64,000 nt of DNA, from assembly GCF_013426205.1 (NCBI RefSeq), contig NC_089424.1:682001-746000 (forward strand), written 5' to 3'. The translations under genes were made by a program, and so were the position numbers. Shown here piece after piece: positions 44,263-56,064 of this stretch. Position 1 is the first letter of the stretch. Every line of letters starts with the position of its first letter. Source of the stretch: Metarhizium brunneum (Eukaryota; Ascomycota; Sordariomycetes; Hypocreales; Clavicipitaceae). The notes below the pieces were generated by a model. That model saw only the letters and a list, made by a program, of their open reading frames with translations, did not search any database and was not told the DNA's origin.

Positions 44263-45085
44263 GGCATCGTGGCTTGAATGTAAAGCTGCCCTTGGGGAAT
44301 TTCCGGTGACGCGCCGGACGCGGACGCGATTGCATCCTAGGTATAAATCCAAACATATCCACGATATTATTCTAGTCTTGCGCATATATAAGAATAGGAA
44401 TGTAATTATAAGGTCAAGTAAGCGTGGCCGGCTGCCATTCTGCTGTCATCTGCAAGGCGCGACTTGCCTTCTCCTGATCATGCTCAGTGACTAGGCCGGT
44501 CTTGTGGTAGAGCCGTGCGAATTTGAAGGGACTGTTGCCTTTTAATTTGGGCTATAATTTGGTTAAATCTGCTCTTTGATCTCGTCGCTTCTTTGTAGGG
44601 AGGCCTGGACGGAAAAAAAGCAAACCATTTGTCTAGTTGAACAATGCTGAGTGATACCATCACGGAGAGTCCTTGGTAGTAAGGTCATAAAGGCAATCGC
44701 GGCTGGCACAACCGTTGCAGTTATTCATCAAACCTGCGTAGTGAATAAAGATTCAGCAATCATAGTGATAGCAAAGCAAGAGATCTAGCAATCAACCAAG
44801 GCACCTGAAAGAGGAAACTTGGGCTAAAGTCGAGACACGGAACCCTAACCCTAAACCCCCTTTGCATCATGAAGACTCTACTGCATCGTGGCAACAAGAT
44901 ACCACCGCCATCATCACGAAAAAAGCCAACGCGTAGTCACCAATTGGCCCTGTTATAAGGTGTATCACAACATAATATGATGCATTATAAATCACACTTG
45001 CATTTAGTACATCTAATAATGCTCTATTCGCACCGTGTCAACCCTTCTAACAAATCTATCGTGATCAATGTTTTATTCTTATTGG
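44263..45085. other. Intergenic between convergent MFS genes
   Basis: No gene. It contains a CCCTAA tract at 44841-44855, the inverse of the tract at 30609. Confidence 0.5.
44841..44855 (-). repeat. Telomere-like CCCTAA tract
   Basis: AACCCTAACCCTAAA, about two units, in the orientation opposite to those at 13.4, 30.6 and 38.9 kb. Confidence 0.65.
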
Positions 45086-46821
45086 CTATTGCTTGGCTCT
45101 GCTTTTTTGAACCAACTTATCACCGTAGCGGATAAGAGCAAATGGAATAATGCCCATAAACAAGGAAAAGAATCCCAACAACGACGGGGCCCAATGAATC
45201 CCCAGGTCTCTGTACATAGGCCTAGCAGCCAAGGGGAGAAGCACAGCTCCAATTGACCGAGTCACACTGGCAGCGGCATGTGCGGATGCGGATCTGTCAC
45301 GGTAAATGTCTGTAATGTAGTTGATCATGGCGATGTAGAGCAACTGGGAACCTAGACCAAAGAAAAGGCCGCCGATCATCGGGACAATTGGGGCTATTGA
45401 GCCGGGCCAGGCAGTCCACCCGACCCAAAACGAGGAAATTACAAGCCTTGTTCTTTTTATCAGCTCCGTGAGACTGGATCAAGATTATCGAGTGGTAGAA
45501 ACATACCATGGTGCCGCAAAACACGCTATGGGAAGCCGCCGATATACCTCTCGTTGAGTCCACTGTTTGCCAGCAGCACAAGCCTTATCATGCCACCAAG
45601 TATAGGCCAAGCCAAGAAGGAATGCGATAAAGACGCCAACCAAGACTATATAGATATGTTAGCACAGTTTTCGGTCAGTTTGTTGGGTGAAAATTCCCAA
45701 AATCACATACTCGGCAGGTATGCTAGTCCAGCAACACCGGGAGAAAGGCCATAGTGATCTAAGTCCAGTTAGTACTATTCAATGCCGGGACATTTCCATT
45801 CAAGTTACGCCAGGTCAATCAATCGCAGTAATGCAAGGACTAACCTTGGTAGATGATGGGATACGCCTGAAATGTGAGATACATGATAGCATACGCAAGG
45901 GCAATATACAAGGCTGTAAAGAGAAGAATCGGCTCCGTGGTGATGAGCTTGGCGGGACGGACGAAAACCTTGCGAGGATCCAAAACACCGTCATTCAAAG
46001 CGACATCCGCAGTACTTGCCACCCCCCCTTCTCGCTTGTCCTTTCGAACGGCTCTCCTATACAGAACCGGCGCAAATGTCTCGGGCATCAAAAGCACCAG
46101 CGGCAGCCCGGGCAGCGCGATAAAAACGGCCAGCAAAAACGGCCAGCGCCACGATATCTGCGACGAGAACCCGGATATTAGAGGCCCCATGAGCGGTCCC
46201 ACGTTGGTCGCCGACATGTAAAGCGACATGGCGGTGCCCCGATGGGACGGGTTGTCGAAAATATCCGAGTAGAGGCCGCCAATGACGCTGTGGGGGGCGG
46301 AGGCACAGATGCCGCATAGAAGTCGGAAGATGACCAGCGCCGGGTACGAGGGAGCTACCGATCAGGCAGCCATGAAGATGAGATATCCGACAAATGTGCT
46401 GATGAGGACGGGCCGACGGCCAAGGTACTCGCTCATTGGGCCGAAGAGGAGCGGCCCGAGTACATAGCCGGACATGTAAATGGAGTTTAATAGCACGAAA
46501 TGGAGGCTGTTTGTGATGGAGAACTGCTTGGCTATGGCCACAAGGGCACCTGACGGCATTGAGGATCCCAGGTTGGTGTTGAAGGTGCATGTGATTCCGG
46601 CGAGGACGATGTGTATCTTGCGAGGCTATTTCATGTTAGTTTCTGGGTAATGATGTTTGTAACTTGGTGCTGACCCATGAGAATTTGGTAGGTTTGCCGA
46701 CGTCATCTGCATCGGAGGCAGGAATGGCAAGCGAGGTGAGGTTCTCGGCAACATTACTCGCGGCGAGCTCTTTGGTCTGGCAGTGTGCGCCTGGCTCTGG
46801 CATCCTGACGGGGTCGGACAT
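45086..46821 (-). pseudogene. MFS transporter (DHA1 drug/polyamine type) with one in-frame stop
   Basis: Five exons (46675-46821, 45845-46625, 45711-45758, 45507-45645, 45086-45446) join in phase over 492 codons. The predicted protein has the full DHA1 layout: VLAGITCTFNTNLGSSM, then YLGRRPVLIS, RGTAMSLY, PLMGPLI and GMIP near the end. One codon at 46362-46364 is TGA, directly after LIFMAA, in transmembrane segment 3, where a residue is expected. The sequence before and after is clearly coding and in the same frame. I found no in-phase intron removing it. The TGA is followed by TCG, not the CTA of known fungal read-through sites. So the gene is a recent loss, a polymorphism or a base error. 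Confidence 0.75.
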
Positions 46822-47229
46822 GTTCTTAGCAGAAGCTTTCACTGTAACACAGATAAAAGTGGCATCGTGATGAATCTATCCAGTCTGGAATCGTGATTCT
46901 TATAGTCGTCGCGGAAACTTGCCATTTCCGACTCTCGGGGGGTTGTCACTTACACCGTTCTTCTGTGATCCGATTTGGACATTCAAACTGGGAACTGCCA
47001 TTGGTCAGAATCGCCGACGTCGATTTCCTGATGGAGTTGGACGATTGTGACGTGATGCTGATTGGTTGGTTCTGCCGACGGCAATTGAAAAATGTCGTCT
47101 GGTTCGCCGCAACTGCCGAGAATCCTTCCTGCATCGGTCGACTTCACATATTCCTGAATCCTGCAAACCCGCCGCTACGCGACTCGTTGAGATAAAGGCA
47201 ACTGTGTTCTCTTGGCATTTTCCCGCTCG

Positions 47230-49448
47230 ATGGAGCATGATCCAACTTGCGCCGACACCGGGGAGCCGAAGCGGCAGGAGGCCCATTTGCGCCCGGCGCA
47301 GCACAGTACGTACATGTATTCATATAGTTGATGGAAGACCCAGGAGCCGTATTTTCACATTATCCTATCTGGAGGATCCTAACCCTGATTTGCAGAAGGA
47401 CGGGCTTGTGTGAGTTGCCATCGGCGAAAGGTGCGCTGCGATGTTGGCCGCACTGGAACCCCCTGCACAAATTGCAGCAACAAAAGAGTGGTAGATTGCC
47501 AAATCTATGAGAAAAACAAAAAATCCAAAAGGTTGGATTCAGATCGCCCTCTGCGAACTCTCCGGGCGCGCGCTTCTAATTCCACCACCACTCAAGGCGC
47601 TGGGAGCCCTGGAACGCGCTCATCGTCAAGAACCAGCCCCATGTGTGGGAACGATGCTCATCAACGGCGTACACCGCCGCAGGACGAACGGCTTGAACCA
47701 GATTCGGGAAACCTCGCAGATCTTGTCAGCGGGGAGGCTATCCGAACCGCACAGATCAACCACCAAAGCCGAATGTGTTTCATTGGATCCGAGCCATCCA
47801 ACTTCAACTATCTAGTGCGCCAAACATCATCTCAGACAAGCCAGGATCGCATTTTCCACTTTAGCAATCGTCAATACCATCTCAAGTATACCGCTCACGA
47901 CATCGATCGTATACCACACGAGGCCCTGGAGCGGCCGACAAAACCCCTCATAGATAAGCTGGTGCGAGCATATTTTGTACACATCAACCGTGGTTGGCCG
48001 ATTGTCGACGAAGAAAACTTTCTCGACCAACTCGAAGAAAAGGACCCAAGGAACCCTCTATCTCTGCCGTTGTTCAATGCTGTGCTGTTGGTGGGCGCAC
48101 ACGTGCTGTCGTTCCAGGAGGACTTTGAACAAATGAAACAGCTTCAATCGGTTCTGTTTAGACGCACCAAAACGCTGATAGACTGTCGGTTTGACCAAGA
48201 CAGATTCGCCTATGTTCAAGTCGCCTTGCTCCTGACGTGGTACTCGGACGGGCTGGAAGAAGTGGTCGCCAATGCATGGTACTGGCTGGGTACGGCAGCC
48301 CGTACGGCCACGGGGTTGGGAATGCATCGCGACACAACGACATCCAGGTTACTCGACGTACACAAGCGCTCCTGGGTCCGCGTATGGTGGGTGCTGTTCC
48401 AGTTCGACACGCTGATTTCGCTGTCGTACGGGCGCCCACAATCTCTGTACGTTGCCGTCATGCCACCCCGTCCGAGTGCCATGTCTAATGCTCTCACAGA
48501 AATCTCGACGACTGCGATGTTCCGGACCTTGAGTACGCCCATTTTCAGGGCATTAGCCAACCCGAAGCAGACTTTGCCATTCACCAAACCCGTCTTTGCG
48601 TCATTATATCGCGGACCTTCAGACAGCGCTGGGCACTGCGAGCGACGACAGAGCAGAGGACGAGGGCGGCGGAACGGGCAGACCAGGCCCTGGCGAGTTT
48701 TATCACGGAGCTGCCTGCCCCCTTGCAAATGTCGCTTGCAAATTCTGGGACGTGGCATGCCGTCCTCCACCTCACGTATAATCACTTTGTTCTCCTGCTC
48801 CACCGGCCGCCGCCAAAGCATAAAAGTCATGACCGGGCATCACTGCCCGCTGGCAACCCGGACATTTGCGCAGAGGCCAGCATGGGTCTCGTTTCTCTCC
48901 TAGAAGGCCTGCATTTGACGCGTCGGCTCTACGCCCTGTCGCTGTTTGACGTGCAGGCCATCTTCACAGCCGTTGTCGCGGCCAACAACGAACTCGGCAC
49001 CAGCAACCCCCTTGTCGTGGTCAAAGCCGTACAGAAGCTGAAATCCATCTCGTCTACCTTGACGGTGCTGGCGCGCAACTGGAGTTTTGCTAGGGGGCTT
49101 TTACGCATATTCGACTCGAAGGGCCAGTTGACGCTCAACAAGGGGAGGAGGGAGGCTGCATCGGATCCAGCCTCACACGGCCACGAGTGCGGCAATAGAT
49201 GCCATGATGCTCCTGGCAGTATGACCGGCAGCCAGGCTGCCTTCAGCCCTTCCCAAGAGACGAGACAAAATGGAGGGGTGTTTGCCTCGGCCATTACTCC
49301 GTCGGAAACGGCGCACAACTCGCCTGGTAGCCTCATTGGTAACGATGGTGTACCGTTGGGTAACCCTCTCGATGATTTTGTATTCCCGGGCGCATTTGAA
49401 CTAGAGGATTTCTTGCTCGGCGTGGACAAGGATGGCGTGTATTTTTGA
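47230..49448 (+). CDS. Zn2Cys6 transcription factor with Fungal_trans domain
   Basis: Exons 47230-47305, 47396-48446 and 48500-49448 join in phase to 691 residues. The start MEHDPTCADT is chosen because only this frame enters the second exon in phase. The zinc cluster is ACVSCHRRKVRCDV...PCTNCSNKRVVDC, a complete Zn2Cys6, with the Thr-Gly-Thr-Pro insert seen in Ctf1-like regulators. The Fungal_trans domain has ALERPTKPLIDKLVRAYF, WPIVDEENF, AWYWLGTAARTATGLGMHRD and GRPQSLNLDDCDVP across the second splice. Its closest neighbours are the broken MFS gene and, further left, the oxidoreductase block, so it may control either. The direct target is unknown. Confidence 0.87.
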
Positions 49449-50862
49449 TGAAGGATACATATTGTCATTTGGTGACCTCGTTGAGTAATAGCATTGAGGT
49501 CTTGCTGATTCGGACCGAGTGCATCCCTGAGCTGGATGTAGCATATAGCGTGCTCTTGGTCACATGCTGAGGGGTTGAACGCATTTGCAAATCAAGCATA
49601 ATATACGAAATGCAATTGTCATTAGGGTGGCGGATGAAATGATGTTTGCGAGTTCCGCTGTCCTCTCGGAGTCTCCCTTGGAGAGAACATATTGTTAGAT
49701 GCACTGTTGCTCTCTGCGCCGCGGTCCCAGTCAAGGGTCCTTTGTCAACTTTTAAAAACCCTACGTCTTTGTTCCTACTGGCATGTAGTTCGATATCTGC
49801 ATGTCTAAATTTGATGAGGAGTCTTCTACAGCCCCCGGAGCCAACTTGACAGAACCAACTCCAGGTGAAACTCATGCTATTACTCCGCAGTACATGTCAT
49901 ATTTTATTTTTAGTATTTTGGGCTGTAAATTCTCTATAGGTTTCAGAAAGCCGCATAAAGCGCTGGACTGGCCCCATTCCGGATCTCAGACCATGCAAGG
50001 GAGCAGTCTGATACGAGCCGCTTCCGGTCGTGCATCTAGACCAGTAGCTTCAAGTGGCTTACTTGGCATGCAAGTTGGGGACACTGTCGCAGTTGGACAA
50101 GTAAATAAGGCTGGATCATGCATTCGAATACCCCATGGGGGCGGAAACGCGACATTCGACGCGCCTGCTGGAATGTACATGCCACAAGCATGTAGATGCA
50201 GCCCTAACAAACTTGCCACACCCGCCCGTCTATTTCATCACAAGCAGCTCGTGGGATGTTCCCGTGTTATTGCCATACTTGGAGCGCCCGACTTTTCCCC
50301 CGACTCGTAACGAGTTGCCATCGCCACCGGAGAAGTCATTCGGTAGCAGTATCGATACGTCTGCACAACGACTACTAATCACGAGCCTTGTACAGCATAA
50401 GACACAAACTTGGGGGCAACATGCTCTGGAACCGGGAGGAGAAGCAACAATGAGCCCAACTTCGATTCCTTCTTCTCGAAGACAGGCGGCGCGAATCTGT
50501 GCAGTCTCTTCGCGTACCGCGTCTGCAGGATGAAGCCGATGAGGCAAGTGCCAACGTGGTTGTCGGGCCTATTGTGAAGTCAACATTGAATAGAAAACAA
50601 ACACGGCAGATGTGCTGCCGGAGAAAGTCTCACACTCTGTCTGGAGTGCTTTCTTGCCAAGTCATTGGCTCAGTTTGACCAGCCACATTTCAACAATCTG
50701 CCAGGGACGGCCGAGACTGGCGATGGCTTCCCGGCCTCACTCCATGGAATGCCGGCTCTGCAGGAGTTGTCTTGACAATCGGCCCCAAGAGACAACATGA
50801 ACCGCCACAACGGCCGATGCGCCCGCCGTCAAGCAGAATGCTCCTGCTCCCCCCGGCCCGAG
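49449..50862. other. Intergenic, no supported gene
   Basis: A plus-strand frame (49801-50310) is open but has no motif and overlaps others. The right end holds the promoter of the hydrophobin-like gene. Confidence 0.45.
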
Positions 50863-50950
50863 TATAAAAGCCTGGGCTGATTCACGTCTCCCTCTGCAGC
50901 CCCCCCTTCCCAACTCGTCATTTCGTAGCTCCTCATTTCGTCTCGGCCGC
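50861..50950 (+). promoter_or_regulatory. Core promoter of the hydrophobin-like gene
   Basis: AGTATAAAAG gives a TATAAA at 50863-50868, about 105 bases before the ATG. A CT-rich tract follows (CCTCTGCAGCCCCCCC) and then the untranslated leader. This is the arrangement of strongly expressed fungal genes. Confidence 0.65.
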
Positions 50951-50968
50951 TTCGCACAACCAGCCCCA

Positions 50969-51414
50969 ATGAAGTCCATTACTCTCACCATCGCAGCCGT
51001 CGGCGTCGCCGCCCTGCCGCAAACTCTCCAGGTCCCTGGTACCTACACGGGATGTGCCCCCCTAATAAATAACTGCTGCAAGATGGGACTGGCGCCCCCC
51101 AACAGCAGCACCAGGTTCACGGAATGCAGTGTTGGTACGTGTTTCGTCGCAACTAGAGCTGTATGACGCGACTAACGAGCTACATAGTCACCGGCCCCTT
51201 ACCAAATTACGTATACTTTATACAGAGCTGTGCGCCCTCTCTTAAACTCCCGTCGTGCTGTACGGAAAAGAAGTCGAACTTGGTATGAAGCGATGCATCG
51301 CGAGGCGACGCGCACGTCATGACTAACTTCTCTTCGCAGATTGAAGGCTTTTTCAACAATGTCCTTGGCACCAGTCTTGGAGAGTCCCAGTGTGTTCTCC
51401 CTCCCCAACCGTAG
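50969..51414 (+). CDS. Hydrophobin-like secreted protein, three exons
   Basis: Exons 50969-51134, 51188-51282 and 51340-51414 join in phase to 111 residues. A signal peptide is clear (MKSITLTIAAVGVAALP). The mature part has eight cysteines in the order C-CC-C-C-CC-C, the hydrophobin signature. Loops are x6, x15, x16, x8 and x24, with six residues after the last Cys. The x16, the x8 and the six-residue tail match class II, but the first loop (x6) is class-I-like and the last loop is much longer than class II's usual ten. A hydrophobic, Pro-containing segment lies between the fourth and fifth cysteines. Hydrophobins coat spores and hyphae. It is probably an atypical hydrophobin; other small cysteine-rich proteins are possible. 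Confidence 0.7.
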
Positions 51415-52021
51415 TCGACATGTTGCGGCGGTTTGGGTCTGATGGGCTAGATTTCGAGTCGAGCGTTCAACAACTGGTTTGGAGAAAGCAGCAATTTACG
51501 GTAATTATAGATATCTAGACAACAATGAGTCATGTTTCAATATAATATTTGCAATACGGAGCGAGTTGAAGTGAGCATATATACTAGCCATATCATCTGC
51601 TTACAACTACAACCAATGGTCGTCGACTAGATATATTGAATTCGGCACCACATTTCGTCGCGCCTTGCATTGTCGACGGCAAGCGGGCCCTGTACCTCAT
51701 TCTCAGTATGTGGGACTTTGCCAAGTGGGACAGAAACAGATAGGATTCAATTATTAATAAATACACGTGCTGCTCCGTATCTTTTAGAGTTGGCAGACAG
51801 TGCCGCGAGTCAACTCCTTCCTGGTGATGGACACGAACTTGGACCTTGGCGATTGGTAGAAAGACCTTGTGGTTGCTATAACAAATTGATGGGCTTTTCA
51901 TTTCCATGTAACCTCATTACTTGTGCCCAATTGGCCATCCTCACTCTGGGGCACGTCTCTCAGGATCGCATGTGGGCTGGCGACGTGACCAGGTGCCCAT
52001 CCCGCGTTCATGCATCTCTAC
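51415..52021. other. Intergenic between convergent genes
   Basis: No gene. It contains the terminator regions of the hydrophobin-like and sterol-reductase genes. Confidence 0.5.
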
Positions 52022-53586
52022 TTAGATGACATACTGTGCCATGTTAGCAGGTACTTTATACAAAGGGAGAGCAACGACTTACCGGGATGAAGAGGTAAGG
52101 CACTTCCTTCTCATACTGCTTCCAGGCATCACCATACTTGCGTCGGCACCGCTCGATATCCCTCGTAGCACGGTGGATAATCATGACCATGAAGAAGACC
52201 GAGTAAAACCAGGGGAATGGGCTCCTGCGCAAAGAGTCAGCCGCTGCATCATCATGTTCTCGCACACGACAGAACCTACTTGAAGCCGGTAATCAATCCC
52301 CACGAGAATGAAAAGAACATGTCCGGCACATAGTTTGGCTTTCTAATTATACCAAACCAGCCGTCAATCAAGATGCGCTCGCCGGCCTGCGTTTCCAGAG
52401 TTCGAGGGTTCCTGACAATTTGCCAAGGAAGTTGGGGGAAGGTATTGCGCTTGGTCAGCTTGCCCTGACGCTCCATCTGACGGAACGCGTTCTTCTGACT
52501 GTTGGACGTGTCCCACATCCAGTACATGAAGAGGTAGATAACGACGAGGGCCGCCAGAGTGTATCGGTTCCAGCGGTACTCGGAGGGGTGGTGGTTGGCA
52601 AAGTAGATTGCGCAGTGGCAGTAGCTAAACGGCACGCCGGCCATGTTCCAAAACGTGAGCATGAAGCCCAGCTTCTCAAAGTACATGTCCCTAGCACAGA
52701 TTAGCACGCGTGTTCATGAATGCGTCGGACGGGCGTCGTACCAGCTCGAGGTGATGAGCTCTTCTCCCTTGGCGCATGCGTTGGCGTAGAGATAGTGTGC
52801 CATGACGAGAAACAGCACTTCTGCAGAGACGTATCCATACGTGTCGTATTGCTTCGCCGCCGTGCCGCACGAGATCAGAAACAGAATAAACCACGGGATG
52901 CGAACTTCATAAAACATCTTAAAGTCGAGGATGCCGATGCGAGGATTCAGCTCTGCGCCCATGAAGAAATCGTAGATGGGGTGTCCTGTAAGCCGGTGCG
53001 TGTTATTGCGAATAATGGCCTGAAAGTACACGATGAAGCTATTGATGAACCCGGACAGAATAGCTACCGTCATGATGGAACCAAACTCATCCACAACAGT
53101 ATACAGGGGAAAGACGTCTGTGAAATGCAGGACGGCGACAATGACAATAGTGGCGTAGAAGCTGGTATACGCCGAGCAAAAGTACGGCAAACGCTTGAAG
53201 TTCTCGTGTGGCAAGGGCCGTCCCTGCATGGACACACCAGGCATATAGCAGTACATGAGCATTTCGACGACAAAGAATACCCAGTAGATGGCCCATGCTT
53301 TGGCGGTAGGAAAGGCGCCCTCGTAGACGAGGTTGACGAGATGGCGAGCGAATTCGGCCCAGGTCTCGTTTTCCTTGGGCAAGGGCAGTTTGCCATTGTA
53401 AGACGTTGCACCAATCCACATGTACCACATGAGGATGGGGAATCCAATCATGAGTCCGAGGGCGCCAAGAGAGCCGCCAAACTCGAATTCTTCAGATTGG
53501 CCATCGTTGAAAGTGGTTGTCTCCTTTTCTTGCTTATCGATGGTTTCGCCGTTGGAGTGGCCGTTGACTCTGGCTCGGAGGCTCAT
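52022..53586 (-). CDS. erg4: C-24(28) sterol reductase Erg4
   Basis: Exons 52742-53586, 52280-52690, 52083-52224 and 52022-52033 join in phase to 469 residues. The last exon codes only YVI and the stop, completing the YLFIPYVI-type C-terminus usual in Erg4. The N-terminus is [23 protein letters not shown], the conserved start of the family, followed by about eight membrane segments. It carries a PLGYFC-like [19 protein letters not shown] loop, the [22 protein letters not shown] block and [15 protein letters not shown]. Erg4 catalyses the last step of ergosterol synthesis (NADPH-dependent C24(28) reduction) in the endoplasmic reticulum. Its position in an accessory region next to a Zn2Cys6 gene suggests an extra or specialised copy, but I cannot see the rest of the genome. 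Confidence 0.93.
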
Positions 53587-54071
53587 TTCGTCGGGATGGG
53601 GATGAAATGGTGGCGATGTCAAGTTGAAAAAAAAAAACCAAGGGGGCCACCGACTACAGTTATTCAAGTCATTCCATGATTGGGTATAAATACCTGTGAA
53701 ACAAAACAGCCCAACACAGCCTGTTATCTCGAGGAAAGAAATTACAGTGTTGGACAAAAAGCAAAACAATGCAAATCCAAGCGAGTGGTCAACTTGACTT
53801 ATCAAAGTGGACCAAGAAATTTACAGCGAGCCAATCGGCATGGTCTGCATCGCCCCAGCGTGACAGCTGAGATCTTCTGTTCCTAAAATCAGTCAAAATG
53901 AGCGAGGTGATGTTGCGAGGACCGTCAAAAGGGGTTAGCGCCGTCGCTTGTTTTCCTTCCAATCTCGTCACAAGAAAAGGAGAGAGGAAAATGACAGCGA
54001 GCGATATTGCTCCAACCTTGCCATTTTGATCTTGTTCACCAAGAGTCCATGCTGGCGAGGCGGACATCATC
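53587..54071. promoter_or_regulatory. Divergent promoter between erg4 and a Zn2Cys6 gene
   Basis: The 485-base gap serves both genes read outward, so the regulator may control erg4 or respond with it. It contains an A/T run (TTGAAAAAAAAAAACC) just upstream of the erg4 start. No operator is obvious. Confidence 0.45.
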
Positions 54072-55941
54072 ATGAAATCAGCCGACAGAACTCGCACCAA
54101 ATGCTTCACCGGGTGTTGGACCTGTCGTGCACGCCGTGTAAAATGCGACGAGTAGGTTCTTTGCCGCGCTTTGGATGCAGGAGAATCTGACATGGCAAAG
54201 AGAAGCACCATCATGTCGACGTTGTCGGCAATTCGGCGTCCAATGCGAAGGGTACGGTGTTCGCTTGAACTGGGTGCATCTGAATACATCGAATATCCTT
54301 CACGAGGCCGACCATGACGCCGATACTAGCTCATTGCACAAAACGCCGCGACGAGCTTTGGCGCACTTGGGCGTTTCATCAATCCCACGGCTTCCATCCC
54401 CAGAAGTCGACGTAGCACTATCATACATTGACGAATGGGTTCCCGGATTAGACAGACGACTCGACCAAGGAGCTTTTTCCGTATTCACCATCGATTCTGT
54501 CCGGTCGGGGACCTCTGACCTGGCGCTCCCGACACCGTCTGACTCGGCGTACCGGGACACCACGGATCAAACTATCGACGACGGAGGGGATTGGATCCCA
54601 TCATCAAGCACAATTAGCCCCTCTGCGTCAGAGACTCGCCGTGCCAGAGATACCGTACCCGTCGCACAAACGCTCTTGAGCCTCTCAAACAACGACTTCA
54701 ACCGGCCGTCAACTCCCACCGACACCATCCCCAAACAGCGTCGAAAGCAGCCAAGTCCAGGAACTCCCCGCCACTTGGACGCTCTGTCCATGCCATCGAG
54801 TCAGAAAAGGCTGATACATCACTGGGTGACCTTTACCAGCCGCAAGCTCGTCCTCATTGACGAGCCGCACAACCCGTGTCGCATCATGATGCTGCCCATG
54901 GCCCTCCGAGGCCTCATGTCCAACGCAAAAGAGTCAAACTCCAATGTTGTCATTTTCCACGCTCTCTGCGCCTCTGCCGCCAGCAATCTGTACGAACTAA
55001 GCGACCGCATCAATGAGCAAGATCGCATGCTCGCCCTCAACCATGAGCAACAGGCCATTTGCCATCTACGCAGCAACCTTGCACAGGCAGACAAGCACCA
55101 AGACCAGTCGTTTGCCATGGCCATCATGGCGTGCATCACGGCGGACGCCATCTCGGGGATGACTAGCCGGTGGCGGGCGCATGTCACTGGTGGACTGGCA
55201 TATCTCGCAAAACTCCACGCTCGAGGGCTGGACGAGGCTGTCGTGGCCGCCTTCCAGAGACACATGGTTTCCATGGCGATTTTGTGCGAGGTTCCCGTCC
55301 CGAATGACTTGAAGGCGTTCCTCGACGATGAAACTGCGTCTGAAGGCCTAGAATTTACGTTTCCTTACTATGGGGTGTCGAGGTCGTTTTTGCGAGCATA
55401 CGATCGCATGAATTCGCTTGGGGACGTGGTGAATGATCCGAGCCCAGAATTGGAGAAGGAGCTGGATATATTTCAGCTTCAGCAGTACCTCAATTTTCCT
55501 ACTTTGCCTCCACAGGAGATATTAGCTCCTTGCCAAACCCACGGCTTGGTGCTTCATCACACGGCCAAAGTCTTTTATTATGCAGGGCTGGTATTCTTTC
55601 AGCGCAGTATACGGCGCGAGGCGCTTGAAACTGTCCAATCTCTTGTTGAGCTAGGTATTCAGGAACTCGAGTCCATTGAGAAGGTTGGCAGGGGTGAATT
55701 GGGCTGCATGATGTTGTGGCCCGTAGTTGTGCTGGGCGCAGAGTGCACGGGGGCGGTGCTGCAGAATAGAATGCGTGTGTGGTTCAGGGGTCAACGTAAA
55801 CTTGGGTTTCGGAACCTCGTAGTGCTTCATGAAATGATTGAGTCAATATGGACGACGAGAGTAGCGTTGGCTGGGGCTGAAAGAAATATAGACTGGCGGG
55901 ACATCATCGTCTCAGAGCAATTTGATGTATTCAGGCTATAG
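54072..55941 (+). CDS. Zn2Cys6 transcription factor (Fungal_trans_2 type)
   Basis: Exons 54072-54151 and 54201-55941 join in phase to 606 residues. The intron lies inside the zinc cluster, so that GCWTCRARRVKCDE joins APSCRRCRQFGVQCEGYG; the spacing C-x2-C-x6-C...C-x2-C-x6-C is complete only after splicing. A disordered Ser/Thr/Pro-rich stretch (about residues 110-215) is followed by a helical region with ALRGLMSNAKESN, then a long C-terminal domain as in the Fungal_trans_2 (DUF3468) regulators. It is divergent from erg4. Control of sterol or stress response is conceivable, but the sequence does not show the target. Confidence 0.85.
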
Positions 55942-56064
55942 CACTTGTGGCAATATGGCCGCAAATACAATGTAATTTACAACACATGAAATGTCTTACC
56001 ATGTTGCCCCACCGTGAGTACCCGAATAGTGACAGTACCCCCAAATGCCTTGGAGGGGTATGCT

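Noticed and set aside
46362..46364. TGA as a programmed read-through site
   Set aside because: Known fungal read-through sites favour TGA CTA; here the context is TGA TCG.
52720..53679. 319-codon plus-strand frame opposite erg4
   Set aside because: It is antisense to the Erg4 coding exon and its composition reflects the complement; no domain.
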